Position numbers and translations under genes: made by a program. 64,000 bases of DNA from Chloroflexota bacterium (GTDB lineage Bacteria > Chloroflexota > UBA11872), in NCBI GenBank assembly GCA_022826485.1, contig JAJDUU010000035.1, positions 62,001-126,000 on the forward strand, written 5' to 3'. The number at the start of each line of letters is the position of its first letter. Positions within the stretch are counted from its first letter, which is position 1. This document shows, in pieces, positions 55,983-64,000 of this stretch. Below the pieces are notes generated by a model. That model was not told the origin of the DNA. It did no database searches and saw only the letters and a list, made by a program, of their open reading frames with translations.

Positions 55983-58457
55983 TCAGTGACCGCCCTCGCC
56001 GAACCGTCGCAGCCGCAGCGAGTTGCCGACCACCGACAGCGACTCGAACGCCATGGCCAACGCGGCCAGCATGGGATCGAGCTGCAGGCCCAGCACGGGA
56101 AAGAACACGCCGGCGGCCAGCGGTATGAGCAGGATGTTGTAGCCGAACGCCAGCGCCAGGTTCTCTTTGACAGTGCGCACGGTGCGACGGCTGAGACGGA
56201 CGGCCGTGAGCACACCGCGCAGATCGCTGCGCACCAGCGTGACGTCGCCCGCCGCCATGGCGATGTCGGCGCCGGCCCCCATGGCGATGCCCAGATCGGC
56301 CTGGGCCAAGGCCGGGGCGTCGTTGATGCCGTCGCCCGCCATCACCACCTTCGCGCCTTGCGCTTGCAGCTCGCGCACGATCGCCGCCTTGCCGTCGGGC
56401 CGCACGCGCGCGCGGACCTCGTCGATGCCAACCGCGCGCGCCACCTCCTGGGCCGTTTCCGGTCGGTCTCCGGTGAGCATCAGCACGCGCAGGCCCATGC
56501 GCCGCAGCGCGGCGACGGTGTCGGCCGCCTCGGGTCGCAGGGTGTCCGCCACGGCCAATACCCCGGCAAGCTGCCCGTCGATGGCGGCGTAAAGCGCGGT
56601 GCGTCCCCGCGCCGCCAGCCGCGTGGCATCTTCCTCGTCGGCGTCCAGCGGCACGCCGGCCCGCGCCAGCAGTTCCGCCGTGCCGACGATGACCGGCCGC
56701 CCCTCGACGACGGCCTGGACGCCGCCGCCGGTGACCGAGTGAAACTCCTCGGCTCGTGGAATCGCGGCGCCCCGCGCCATTGCGCCGCGCACGATGGCGC
56801 GGCCGATGGGGTGCTCGGAGTCGGTTTCGGCAGCCGCCGCCAGCCGCAGCAACTCGGACGGTGGGACGCCGTTGCGCGGCAGCACGTCCACCAGCTCGGG
56901 CTCGCCGTGGGTCAGCGTGCCGGTCTTGTCGAGCAGCACGGCGTCGATCTTGCCGGCCGTTTCGAGCGCCTCGCCGCTGCGGATCAGCACCCCATGCTCG
57001 GCGCCCCGGCCCGTCCCCACCATGATGGCGAGGGGCGTGGCCAGCCCGAGCGCGCAGGGACAGGCGACCACCAGGACCGCCACGAAGCTCACCAGCGCGT
57101 GAGCCGCCTTGGGATCGGGTCCGACCGCCGACCACACCGCCAGGGTGGCCAGCGCAATCAGAATCACCGCCGGGACAAACCGCCCGGCCACGCGATCCGC
57201 CAGCCGCTGCAGCGGCGCCTTGGTGGTCTGGGCTTGCTCGACCAGGCGGACGATCTGCGCCAGCACCGATTCCCGATCCACCGCCGTCGCGCGGATTCGC
57301 AGACGCCCGGTGGTGTTGACCGTCGCCCCGACCACGGGGTCGCCGGCGGACTTCTCCACCGGCACGCTCTCACCCGTGATGATTGATTCATCGACCGCTG
57401 AGTCGCCGTCCAGGACCTCGCCGTCGACCGGGATCTTGGCTCCCGGCGACACGTGAACGATGTCGCCGACCCGCACGCTCGCCAGCGGAGTCTCGACGCG
57501 CTCACCATCGCGCTCGACCAGCGCCATCGCCGGCCGCAGGTTCATGAGGCGTTCGATCGCGCCCGACGCCCGACCCTTGGCCCGCGCCTCGATCCAGCGT
57601 CCGAGCAGCACCAGGCCGATGATGATCATGGCCGTGTCGTAGTGGTGCATGGCGGCGCCCTCCGCCAGGAGCGAGGGCCAGAGCGTGAGCACCAGACTGG
57701 AGCCATAGGCCGCGCTGGTGCCCACGGCGATCAGCGTGTTCATGTCGGCGCCGCCGCGGCGCAGGGCCTTCCAGGTTCCCCGGTAGAAGCGCCAGCCGAG
57801 CACGAACTGCACCGGCGTCGCCAGCGCCAATTGCACAGCCGGATTGGCGAAGACCTCGGGCCGCCAGAGACCGGGGATGTAGGTCGCGCCGGCCCACAGC
57901 ACCAGCAGGCCCAGGCTCAAAGCCGCCGCGGCCTGCCAGCCCAGGACACGTTGCTCGCGGCGGCGCGTGGCGCGCCACGCGCCGCGCTCATCCTGCTCGG
58001 CCGTTGACGCCGCCTCCGGATCGTCCACGCGGAATCCCGCCGCCTCGATCGCCGCGCCGAGCTCGGCCCGCGGCGCCAGGCCCCGAATGGCGCTCACTTG
58101 CGCGCGGCCGCTGGCGAAGTTGACCGTGGCTTCGAGGACTCCCGGCACCGCGCGCAGCGCGCGTTCGACGCCGGGCACGCACGAGGCGCAGTCCATCCCC
58201 GCGATCCGGAGCCGGGTCGTACCGGTCGGCACCGCGTAGCCCGCCGCGTCAACCGCCGCTGCCAGCGCGGCGGCGTCCGTCCGCGCCGGATCGAATTCCG
58301 CCGTGGCCGATTCCGCCGCGAGATTGACCGCCGCCGCCGCCACACCATCGACGCCCGACAACACCTCCTCGACGCGTCCGACGCACGCGGCGCAGGACAT
58401 GCCCCTGATCGGGAGCGTCACCGCGGTCGTCTCGTGCGCGAGCGCGGCGGTGGTCAT
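55983..58457 (-). CDS. copA: Copper-translocating P1B-type ATPase with two heavy-metal-associated domains
   Basis: [85 protein letters not shown]. Confidence 0.95.
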   Translation of the reverse strand: MTTAALAHETTAVTLPIRGMSCAACVGRVEEVLSGVDGVAAAAVNLAAESATAEFDPARTDAAALAAAVDAAGYAVPTGTTRLRIAGMDCASCVPGVERALRAVPGVLEATVNFASGRAQVSAIRGLAPRAELGAAIEAAGFRVDDPEAASTAEQDERGAWRATRRREQRVLGWQAAAALSLGLLVLWAGATYIPGLWRPEVFANPAVQLALATPVQFVLGWRFYRGTWKALRRGGADMNTLIAVGTSAAYGSSLVLTLWPSLLAEGAAMHHYDTAMIIIGLVLLGRWIEARAKGRASGAIERLMNLRPAMALVERDGERVETPLASVRVGDIVHVSPGAKIPVDGEVLDGDSAVDESIITGESVPVEKSAGDPVVGATVNTTGRLRIRATAVDRESVLAQIVRLVEQAQTTKAPLQRLADRVAGRFVPAVILIALATLAVWSAVGPDPKAAHALVSFVAVLVVACPCALGLATPLAIMVGTGRGAEHGVLIRSGEALETAGKIDAVLLDKTGTLTHGEPELVDVLPRNGVPPSELLRLAAAAETDSEHPIGRAIVRGAMARGAAIPRAEEFHSVTGGGVQAVVEGRPVIVGTAELLARAGVPLDADEEDATRLAARGRTALYAAIDGQLAGVLAVADTLRPEAADTVAALRRMGLRVLMLTGDRPETAQEVARAVGIDEVRARVRPDGKAAIVRELQAQGAKVVMAGDGINDAPALAQADLGIAMGAGADIAMAAGDVTLVRSDLRGVLTAVRLSRRTVRTVKENLALAFGYNILLIPLAAGVFFPVLGLQLDPMLAALAMAFESLSVVGNSLRLRRFGEGGH

Positions 58458-58825
58458 GCCGAGTCCGCCGCCGCCGGCTGCGGGATCGGTCCGGCGTCGC
58501 CGAGCGCCTCGGCGACGCTCTCCAGGACGTCGCCGGTCGAGGCGACCCGGCGCAGGTGTCCCGTGCCCTTCATGACCTCGAGCAGCTCGCGGATCACGCG
58601 TTCGCGCTCTCCGGGGTCGTCGCTGCGGATGGCGGCGGCGACGCAGGTCTGGAGGTGACGCTCGAGGATGGCGGCGTTGACCTTCTCGATGGCGCCCTGA
58701 ATCGCCAGCGTCTGCTTGAGAATGTCCGTGCAGTAGGCCTCGTCCGCAATCATGCGCTCGACGCCGCGCGCGTGACCCTCGATCGACCTCCAGCGATTGA
58801 CCAGCCGGCGCGTCGCCTCGTCCAT
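58454..58825 (-). CDS. csoR: CsoR/DUF156-family metal-sensing repressor
   Basis: [54 protein letters not shown] with C..H..C ligand pattern. Confidence 0.9.
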   Translation of the reverse strand: MDEATRRLVNRWRSIEGHARGVERMIADEAYCTDILKQTLAIQGAIEKVNAAILERHLQTCVAAAIRSDDPGERERVIRELLEVMKGTGHLRRVASTGDVLESVAEALGDAGPIPQPAAADSA

Positions 58826-58845
58826 GGATTCGCTCTTTCTACCCC

Positions 58846-58859
58846 ACCCCACCTGGGGT
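58846..58859. promoter_or_regulatory. Putative CsoR operator
   Basis: ACCCCACCTGGGGT: 6-bp inverted arms ACCCCA/TGGGGT directly upstream of csoR, next to minus-strand TTGACC (58863-58868). Confidence 0.6.
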
Positions 58860-58969
58860 GCAGGTCAATCCTATGGCAATCGAGGTGTCTGGGGCAATGA
58901 GGGGCACGTTGCGGGGCCGGTGGGAGCGGCGGGCGCGGGGCGGGTGGCTGTCAGCTCCTAACGGCCCCG

Positions 58970-59165
58970 CCCCCATCCGTCATTCCGGCGGAGGCCGGAA
59001 TCCAGTCCGGGAATCGAGTGAGGCGGGCGGACCTGGACCCCGGCCTCCGCCGGGGTGACGGAGGGGGTGGCGTGAGGGTCTTTGCGGTGGCTCCCCGCTC
59101 CTTAGATTTCTCGCTCCGCTCGGAATGACAGGAGGGGGTGCTCGGAATGTCAGGAAGGGGGGCTT
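58970..59165. repeat. Palindromic repeat island
   Basis: CCGTCATTCCGGCGGAGGCCGGAATCCAGTCC...GGACCCCGGCCTCCGCCGGGGTGACGG; TTAGATTTCTCGCTCCGCTCGGAATGACAG. Confidence 0.85.
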
Positions 59166-59246
59166 GGAGTGATGGGGGGCGGATCGGGGCGCCGGACGGG
59201 GCCCGGTGGGGGCTGGGCTGCCTGACGGCGGACTGGCGGTGGGCGC

Positions 59247-61496
59247 GTGGCTATCCTTGAGGTGCGGCGCGAGGGGTGCGCCGGTGCACGGAGGGCCGGA
59301 CCGATCGATCAGGCGCTCTGGCTGCTCGCACTGGTCGCGTTCGCCGTGCTGGGGGCGCCCTGGGCGCGCCTGGCGTTTGGCCGCCTGACCAGCCGCGGCC
59401 TCGCGCTCGCCGCCCCCGTCGGGTTCTTCCTGTTTCACTACGTCGCCTGGCTCGGGCTCTTCACGGGCTGGTTCCGCAACGGCCAGGCCTATGCGTGGGC
59501 GGCGCTCGGAGTCTTCGCGGCGGCGACGGCCGTGCTGGCCTGGACGACACGCGCGGACCTGCGCGAGCTCTGGCCGCGGCGACGTCTTTGGGTCTGGGGC
59601 GTGGCGGCGCTCCTGGTCGCGTACGGCGTCGGCGTGGGCATGCGCTGGCTCAATCCCGAGATCGCCGGCACCGAAAAGCCCATGGACCTGGCGCTGCTGA
59701 GCGCCACCATGCGCAGCGCCGAGTTTCCGCCGCTCGATCCGTGGTTCGCGGGCGAGACGATCAACTACTACTACCTGGGCTACTCGATGGGCGGCGCGCT
59801 GGCGCACCTGGCCGGCGCCTCGCCGGCGGTGGCCTACAACACCTACCTCGCCACGCTGCTGGCCCTGCTCGTCGTCGGCGTCGGCTCCGTGGCCTACGAC
59901 CTGGCCGCCATGCTTGGCGCGGGACCGCGGCGCGCGCTGCGGGCGGCGCTGGGATCGGTGATCGTCGGCGTCGTCGCCGGCAATCTGGCCATTGCGCGCG
60001 CCGTGGTGACCGAGGAGTTTCGCGGCCAGACGGGGTTCTGGCAGGGCATCGGGTGGAACGCCTCGCGGGTCATCGAACGGCAGCCGGTCAACGGCGTGGC
60101 CGACAAGACGATCAACGAGTTTCCGGCCTTTTCCTTCATCCTTGGCGACCTCCATCCCCACGTGATGGCGCTGCCCTTCACCGTGGTGGCCGCCGGCCTC
60201 GCGCTGCAGGGCATCGCGGCCTGGTGGCGGCCCGGCGCGGTTCGGGGCTGGGCGCCGTGGGGCGGCTCGTTGCTGGCGGGACTGCTGCTCGGCGGCCTCT
60301 ATGGGCTCAACGCGTGGGATCTGCCGACCTACCTGGTGCTGGTCATCGGCGCGGCGGTGTTGGCGCATTGGGTCGGGCCGGGAGCTCGCGCCTGGCGCCG
60401 GTTGCTGGCCCATATCGGGCTCGTCGTGGCGGCGGCGGCCGTCGCGTGGCTGCCCTACAGCCTGGATGTCACCTTGCTCAGCGAGGGGTTGGGGGTGGTG
60501 CCCACGCGCACGCTGGCGCTGCACTTCCTGCAGATGTTCGGTCTGCTGGGCCTGCTCGCCGTGGGAGGGCTGGCCGCGTTGCTGACGGACGGCACGCGGT
60601 CGACCCGCATCTGGCTGGGCGTGAGCCTGCTCGTGGCGGCGCTGACCGTGGTGGTCACCGGCGGCGAGATCGTGGGGGTTCTCCTGGTCGTGCTGGCCCT
60701 GGCGACGGCGGTGATGAGCCGCCGCCAGGCGGCGCCGGGGCCATTCGCGCTGAGCGTGCTGGCAGCGGCCGCGTTCGGCCTCATGCTCGTCGTCGAGATG
60801 GTGCACGTGGACGACTTCTTCGGACCGCCGTATGTCCGCATGAACACCGTGTTCAAGGTGCATTACCAGGCGTGGGCGCTGCTGGCGATTGCCGCGGGAC
60901 CGGCGCTGCTGGTCACCTGGCGCAAGCTGTCCGACGCCGCCGGCCCGGGGTGGGCGGTGGTTCGCGCCGGGTATGCCAGCGTGGTGGCGGTGCTGCTGGT
61001 GCTGGCGCTGAGCTATTCCGCGGTCGCCCTGCGCGACAAGGCCGCCGACAGTGAGGTCACCGGCACCATCGACGGACTCGCCCAGGCCGAGCAATTGCAC
61101 AGCGACGACTTGGCGGCGGCGCGCTGGCTGGCGCGAAACGCGGAGGACGCGGCAATCGTTCTGGAGGCACCGGGTACTCCGTACAGTGAGATGTCACGCA
61201 TCGCCACGTGGTCGGGTGTGCCGACCGTGATGGGCTGGACGCAACATGAGCAGTTGTGGCGGGGGAGCATTCCCGAAATCGGCATACGGTCGGATGACGT
61301 GGACCGCATCTATTCCACGACGGACGCTGCCGAGGCGCTGCGGCTCATGCGCCGTTACGACGTGACGCACGTCGTCTTCGGCCGCATCGAGCGGGCGCGC
61401 TATGACCCAACCGCGGCGTCTCGCTTGCGGGCCTACCTCGAGCCGGTGGCGCAGTTTGGCGGCACCACGGTCTTTACGGTGCCGGCGGGCCCGTGA
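59247..61496 (+). CDS. DUF2298 (Chlor_Arch_YYY) polytopic membrane protein
   Basis: RWLNPEIAGTEKPMDLALLSATMRSAEFPPLDPWFAGETINYYYLGYSMGGALAHLAG. Confidence 0.92.
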   Translation: MAILEVRREGCAGARRAGPIDQALWLLALVAFAVLGAPWARLAFGRLTSRGLALAAPVGFFLFHYVAWLGLFTGWFRNGQAYAWAALGVFAAATAVLAWTTRADLRELWPRRRLWVWGVAALLVAYGVGVGMRWLNPEIAGTEKPMDLALLSATMRSAEFPPLDPWFAGETINYYYLGYSMGGALAHLAGASPAVAYNTYLATLLALLVVGVGSVAYDLAAMLGAGPRRALRAALGSVIVGVVAGNLAIARAVVTEEFRGQTGFWQGIGWNASRVIERQPVNGVADKTINEFPAFSFILGDLHPHVMALPFTVVAAGLALQGIAAWWRPGAVRGWAPWGGSLLAGLLLGGLYGLNAWDLPTYLVLVIGAAVLAHWVGPGARAWRRLLAHIGLVVAAAAVAWLPYSLDVTLLSEGLGVVPTRTLALHFLQMFGLLGLLAVGGLAALLTDGTRSTRIWLGVSLLVAALTVVVTGGEIVGVLLVVLALATAVMSRRQAAPGPFALSVLAAAAFGLMLVVEMVHVDDFFGPPYVRMNTVFKVHYQAWALLAIAAGPALLVTWRKLSDAAGPGWAVVRAGYASVVAVLLVLALSYSAVALRDKAADSEVTGTIDGLAQAEQLHSDDLAAARWLARNAEDAAIVLEAPGTPYSEMSRIATWSGVPTVMGWTQHEQLWRGSIPEIGIRSDDVDRIYSTTDAAEALRLMRRYDVTHVVFGRIERARYDPTAASRLRAYLEPVAQFGGTTVFTVPAGP

Positions 61497-63220
61497 TCGG
61501 CGAGCAGACCGTCCAGGTCGGTCGATCGGACGAAATCCGCGCCTGGCTGGCGGGTCCGGTGGGCTTCGGTCTGACCCGCGGCGAAGTGCTCCTGTACCTC
61601 GCCATTCTGGCGCTGGCCGCCGGGCTGCGGTTCCACGACCTGGGCACGCGGACCTTCCACCACGACGAGGCCATCCACGCCAAGGAATCCGTGGAGATGA
61701 TCCGCGGCAAGCAGTACCGCTACGACCCGGCCTATCACGGACCGCTGCTGTACTTCACCAACACGCTGTTCTTCATGGTGGTGGGCCACGACGACGTGAC
61801 GGCGCGGGTGATCCCGGCCCTCGTAGGCGTGGCCACGGTGGCGGCGCTGATCCTGCTGCGTCCCGAGCTGGGCCGCGTCGGCACGCCGCTGGCCATGGCC
61901 GCCATGACGCTCTCGACCGCGTTTCTCTATTACTCGCGGTTCGTCCGCAACGACATCTATGTCGCGCTGTTCACGCTCGTCCTCGTCGGCGCGCTGATGC
62001 GCTACATGGCCCGGCCGCGCAGGCGGTGGATCTATATCGCCTGGGTCGCGCTGGGACTCTCGTTCGTGACCAAGGAGAACACCTACATCCACGGCGTGCT
62101 GCTGGTCGGGCTGCTGGCCGGGTTCGTGATCGTGGCGTGGGCCGCGGCGCGGCGTCCGTCGCGGAAGACCTCGCCGGTGGTGGGCGGGATTCACTCGGCC
62201 ATGACCCACCTGCGCCGCGACGCGGAGCACCTCGTCTACGGCTTCCTGATCTTCGTGCTCATCGCTTTCCTGTTCTACACCTCGTTTCTGACCAACCTGA
62301 CGGGGTTTCGCGACGCCTTCGTCGACTCGGTGAACTATTGGGCGGCGGTCCACGAATCCGAGCGCGTCAACCAGCCGTGGTTTTACTACCCGATGTTCCT
62401 GCTGGTCTATGAGCCGTTCGCGTTGCTCGTGGGCGCGTTCGCGCTCACCCGCCTGACCACGGCGCGCACGCCCCTGCCCTGGGTGCTGGCCCTGTGGGGC
62501 GTCGTCGGCATGGGCATCTACTCGACGCTCGGCGAGAAGGCCCCCTGGCTGGTGCTGCACGTCATGTGGCCCTTCCTGGTGCTGGCAAGCTGGTATGCGG
62601 GCCGCCGGCTGGAATCCAGTCAGCCGATCATGCTGCGCGCCGCCATGGCCGTGATGGTCGTCGGTCTACTCGCCTGGACCGTGCGCTTCGGCGTGCCGAC
62701 CACCTACGAACGGGGAGACGTTCCCATCGACTTCGTGATGTACGTGCAAACGGCGCCCGACGCGCTGAAGGGCATCGACGCCATCGAGGCGTCCGGCCAG
62801 GTCACCGGCGACGCCAACTACGTGCGGGCGGTGGTCGAACATGAGTTCGCCTGGCCGCTGGCGTGGTATTTGCGGAACTACCCGAACATCGCCTATGAGA
62901 AAGAAGTGACGCTGGAAGAGGCGCTGAGCTCGCCGGTGGTGCTGTTGAAGAAAGATACGTCGGCGCGGTTGCGCCTGGATACCCACGGCTACTCCTCGGA
63001 GGTCCTGCCGCTGCGGCGCTGGTTCCCCGAGTTCGCCTATCGGGGCTGGACGCTTGGCTTCCTGGGCAAGTTCTTCAACGACCCCAAGGCCCGCGAGACC
63101 TTCTGGGATTGGCTCGTGCTGCGCGAGCGGACGCCCGTGCCCATCGGCAGCTTCGACTACGTGCTGCACGTGCGCGACGACGTGCGTCCCAGCCAGCCCC
63201 TGGGTGAGGTGGTCAAATGA
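61493..63220 (+). CDS. Agl23-like/TIGR03663 flippase-activity-associated glycosyltransferase
   Basis: TFHHDEAIHAKESVEMIRGKQYRYDPAYHGPLLYFTNTLFFMVVGHDDVTARVIPALVG; GTGA overlap with DUF2298 gene. Confidence 0.88.
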   Translation: MIGEQTVQVGRSDEIRAWLAGPVGFGLTRGEVLLYLAILALAAGLRFHDLGTRTFHHDEAIHAKESVEMIRGKQYRYDPAYHGPLLYFTNTLFFMVVGHDDVTARVIPALVGVATVAALILLRPELGRVGTPLAMAAMTLSTAFLYYSRFVRNDIYVALFTLVLVGALMRYMARPRRRWIYIAWVALGLSFVTKENTYIHGVLLVGLLAGFVIVAWAAARRPSRKTSPVVGGIHSAMTHLRRDAEHLVYGFLIFVLIAFLFYTSFLTNLTGFRDAFVDSVNYWAAVHESERVNQPWFYYPMFLLVYEPFALLVGAFALTRLTTARTPLPWVLALWGVVGMGIYSTLGEKAPWLVLHVMWPFLVLASWYAGRRLESSQPIMLRAAMAVMVVGLLAWTVRFGVPTTYERGDVPIDFVMYVQTAPDALKGIDAIEASGQVTGDANYVRAVVEHEFAWPLAWYLRNYPNIAYEKEVTLEEALSSPVVLLKKDTSARLRLDTHGYSSEVLPLRRWFPEFAYRGWTLGFLGKFFNDPKARETFWDWLVLRERTPVPIGSFDYVLHVRDDVRPSQPLGEVVK

Positions 63221-64000
63221 AGGTAGCCATCGTCGGGGCCGGCATCACCGGGCTCACCCTGGCCTACCTGCTCCGGCAGCGCGGCCATGCGGTGGAGGTG
63301 TTCGAGGCCGGCGGCGCGCCCGGCGGCGAGCTGGCGACGGTCGAGGTCGGCGGCGAGCCCATCGAGCGCTTCTATCACCACCTGTTCACCCACGACCGGT
63401 TCATGATTGGGCTCTGCGAGGAGCTCGGCATCGCGGATCGGCTGGACTGGCACGAGCCGTTGATGGGGTTCTACGCCGGCGAACGGGTCTACCCCTTCAC
63501 CTCGCCGCTCGACCTGCTGCGCTTCGGGCACCTGTCGCTGCCGTCCCGCGTGCGGCTGGGACTGGGAACCGTCCTGCTGCAGCGGCGCCGCAGCTACGCG
63601 GCGTTCGAGGATCGGACGGCGGCCGAGGTGATGCCGCGGTACACCGGGCGCGAGGCCTTCGAGAAGATCTTCCGACCGCTCCTCGAGGCCAAGTTCGACC
63701 GCCACTGGGAAGGCGTGTCCATGGCCTGGATGTGGGCCCGGCTCATGTCGCGCGCCCGCACCCGGACGCCCGACAAACGTCGCGAACGCCTGGGCTACTT
63801 CCGCGGCGGATTCCGCGTCGTGGTGGACGCGCTGGCGCGCACGATCACCGAACGCGGGGTGGGGCTGCATCTGCGCTCGCCGGTCCAGGAGGTGTCCATT
63901 GGCTCGCCTGGCGCCCCGGCGCTGCGCGTCGGCGGCCAGCCAATCGATGCCGACGCCGTGGTGGCGACCGTGGGCCTGCCGATCATCCGGCGCATCCTGC
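63217..64000 (+). CDS. FAD-dependent amine-oxidase/protoporphyrinogen-oxidase-like protein (runs off window end)
   Basis: MKVAIVGAGITGLTLAYLLRQRGHAVEVFEAGGAPGGELATVEVGGEPIERFYHHLFTHDRFM; ATGA overlap with upstream gene. Confidence 0.88.
   Translation, partial: MKVAIVGAGITGLTLAYLLRQRGHAVEVFEAGGAPGGELATVEVGGEPIERFYHHLFTHDRFMIGLCEELGIADRLDWHEPLMGFYAGERVYPFTSPLDLLRFGHLSLPSRVRLGLGTVLLQRRRSYAAFEDRTAAEVMPRYTGREAFEKIFRPLLEAKFDRHWEGVSMAWMWARLMSRARTRTPDKRRERLGYFRGGFRVVVDALARTITERGVGLHLRSPVQEVSIGSPGAPALRVGGQPIDADAVVATVGLPIIRRIL

Noticed and set aside
55986-57386. 466-aa plus-strand ORF
   Set aside because: Antisense to copA.
58980-61100. 706-aa minus-strand ORF
   Set aside because: Antisense shadow of the DUF2298 gene; low-complexity Gln/His/Arg composition.

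Overview
High-GC bacterial chromosomal window, Chloroflexota-like by gene content (inference only). It holds an origin-proximal segment (dnaA, parA, parB, two exact 16-bp parS sites and clustered DnaA boxes), methionine-salvage genes, a heterodimeric ABC exporter with a MarR regulator, a CopG/PIN toxin-antitoxin pair, Fic and PHP proteins, glycolytic genes (tpiA, pgk, gap), ftsY, glcE/glcF-like genes, panC, selB, a hopanoid operon (hpnC-hpnD-hpnE-shc-hpnH), a csoR-copA module, and a DUF2298/Agl23-like glycosyltransferase pair. The most notable hidden feature is an 86-codon gene at 36544-36801 that the ORF track splits. It reads as a SelW/Rdx-family protein with an in-frame TGA in a CxxU motif, followed by a SECIS-like hairpin, and a selB gene lies about 4 kb away. 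The second theme is a dense set of mosaic palindromic repeats in intergenic islands. These show compensatory stem variants and a small palindrome nested in the loops of other repeats, and in at least two places the repeats run into protein-coding termini (FGE N-terminus, GlcF C-terminus). All family calls come from reading motifs by eye; no database search was run.
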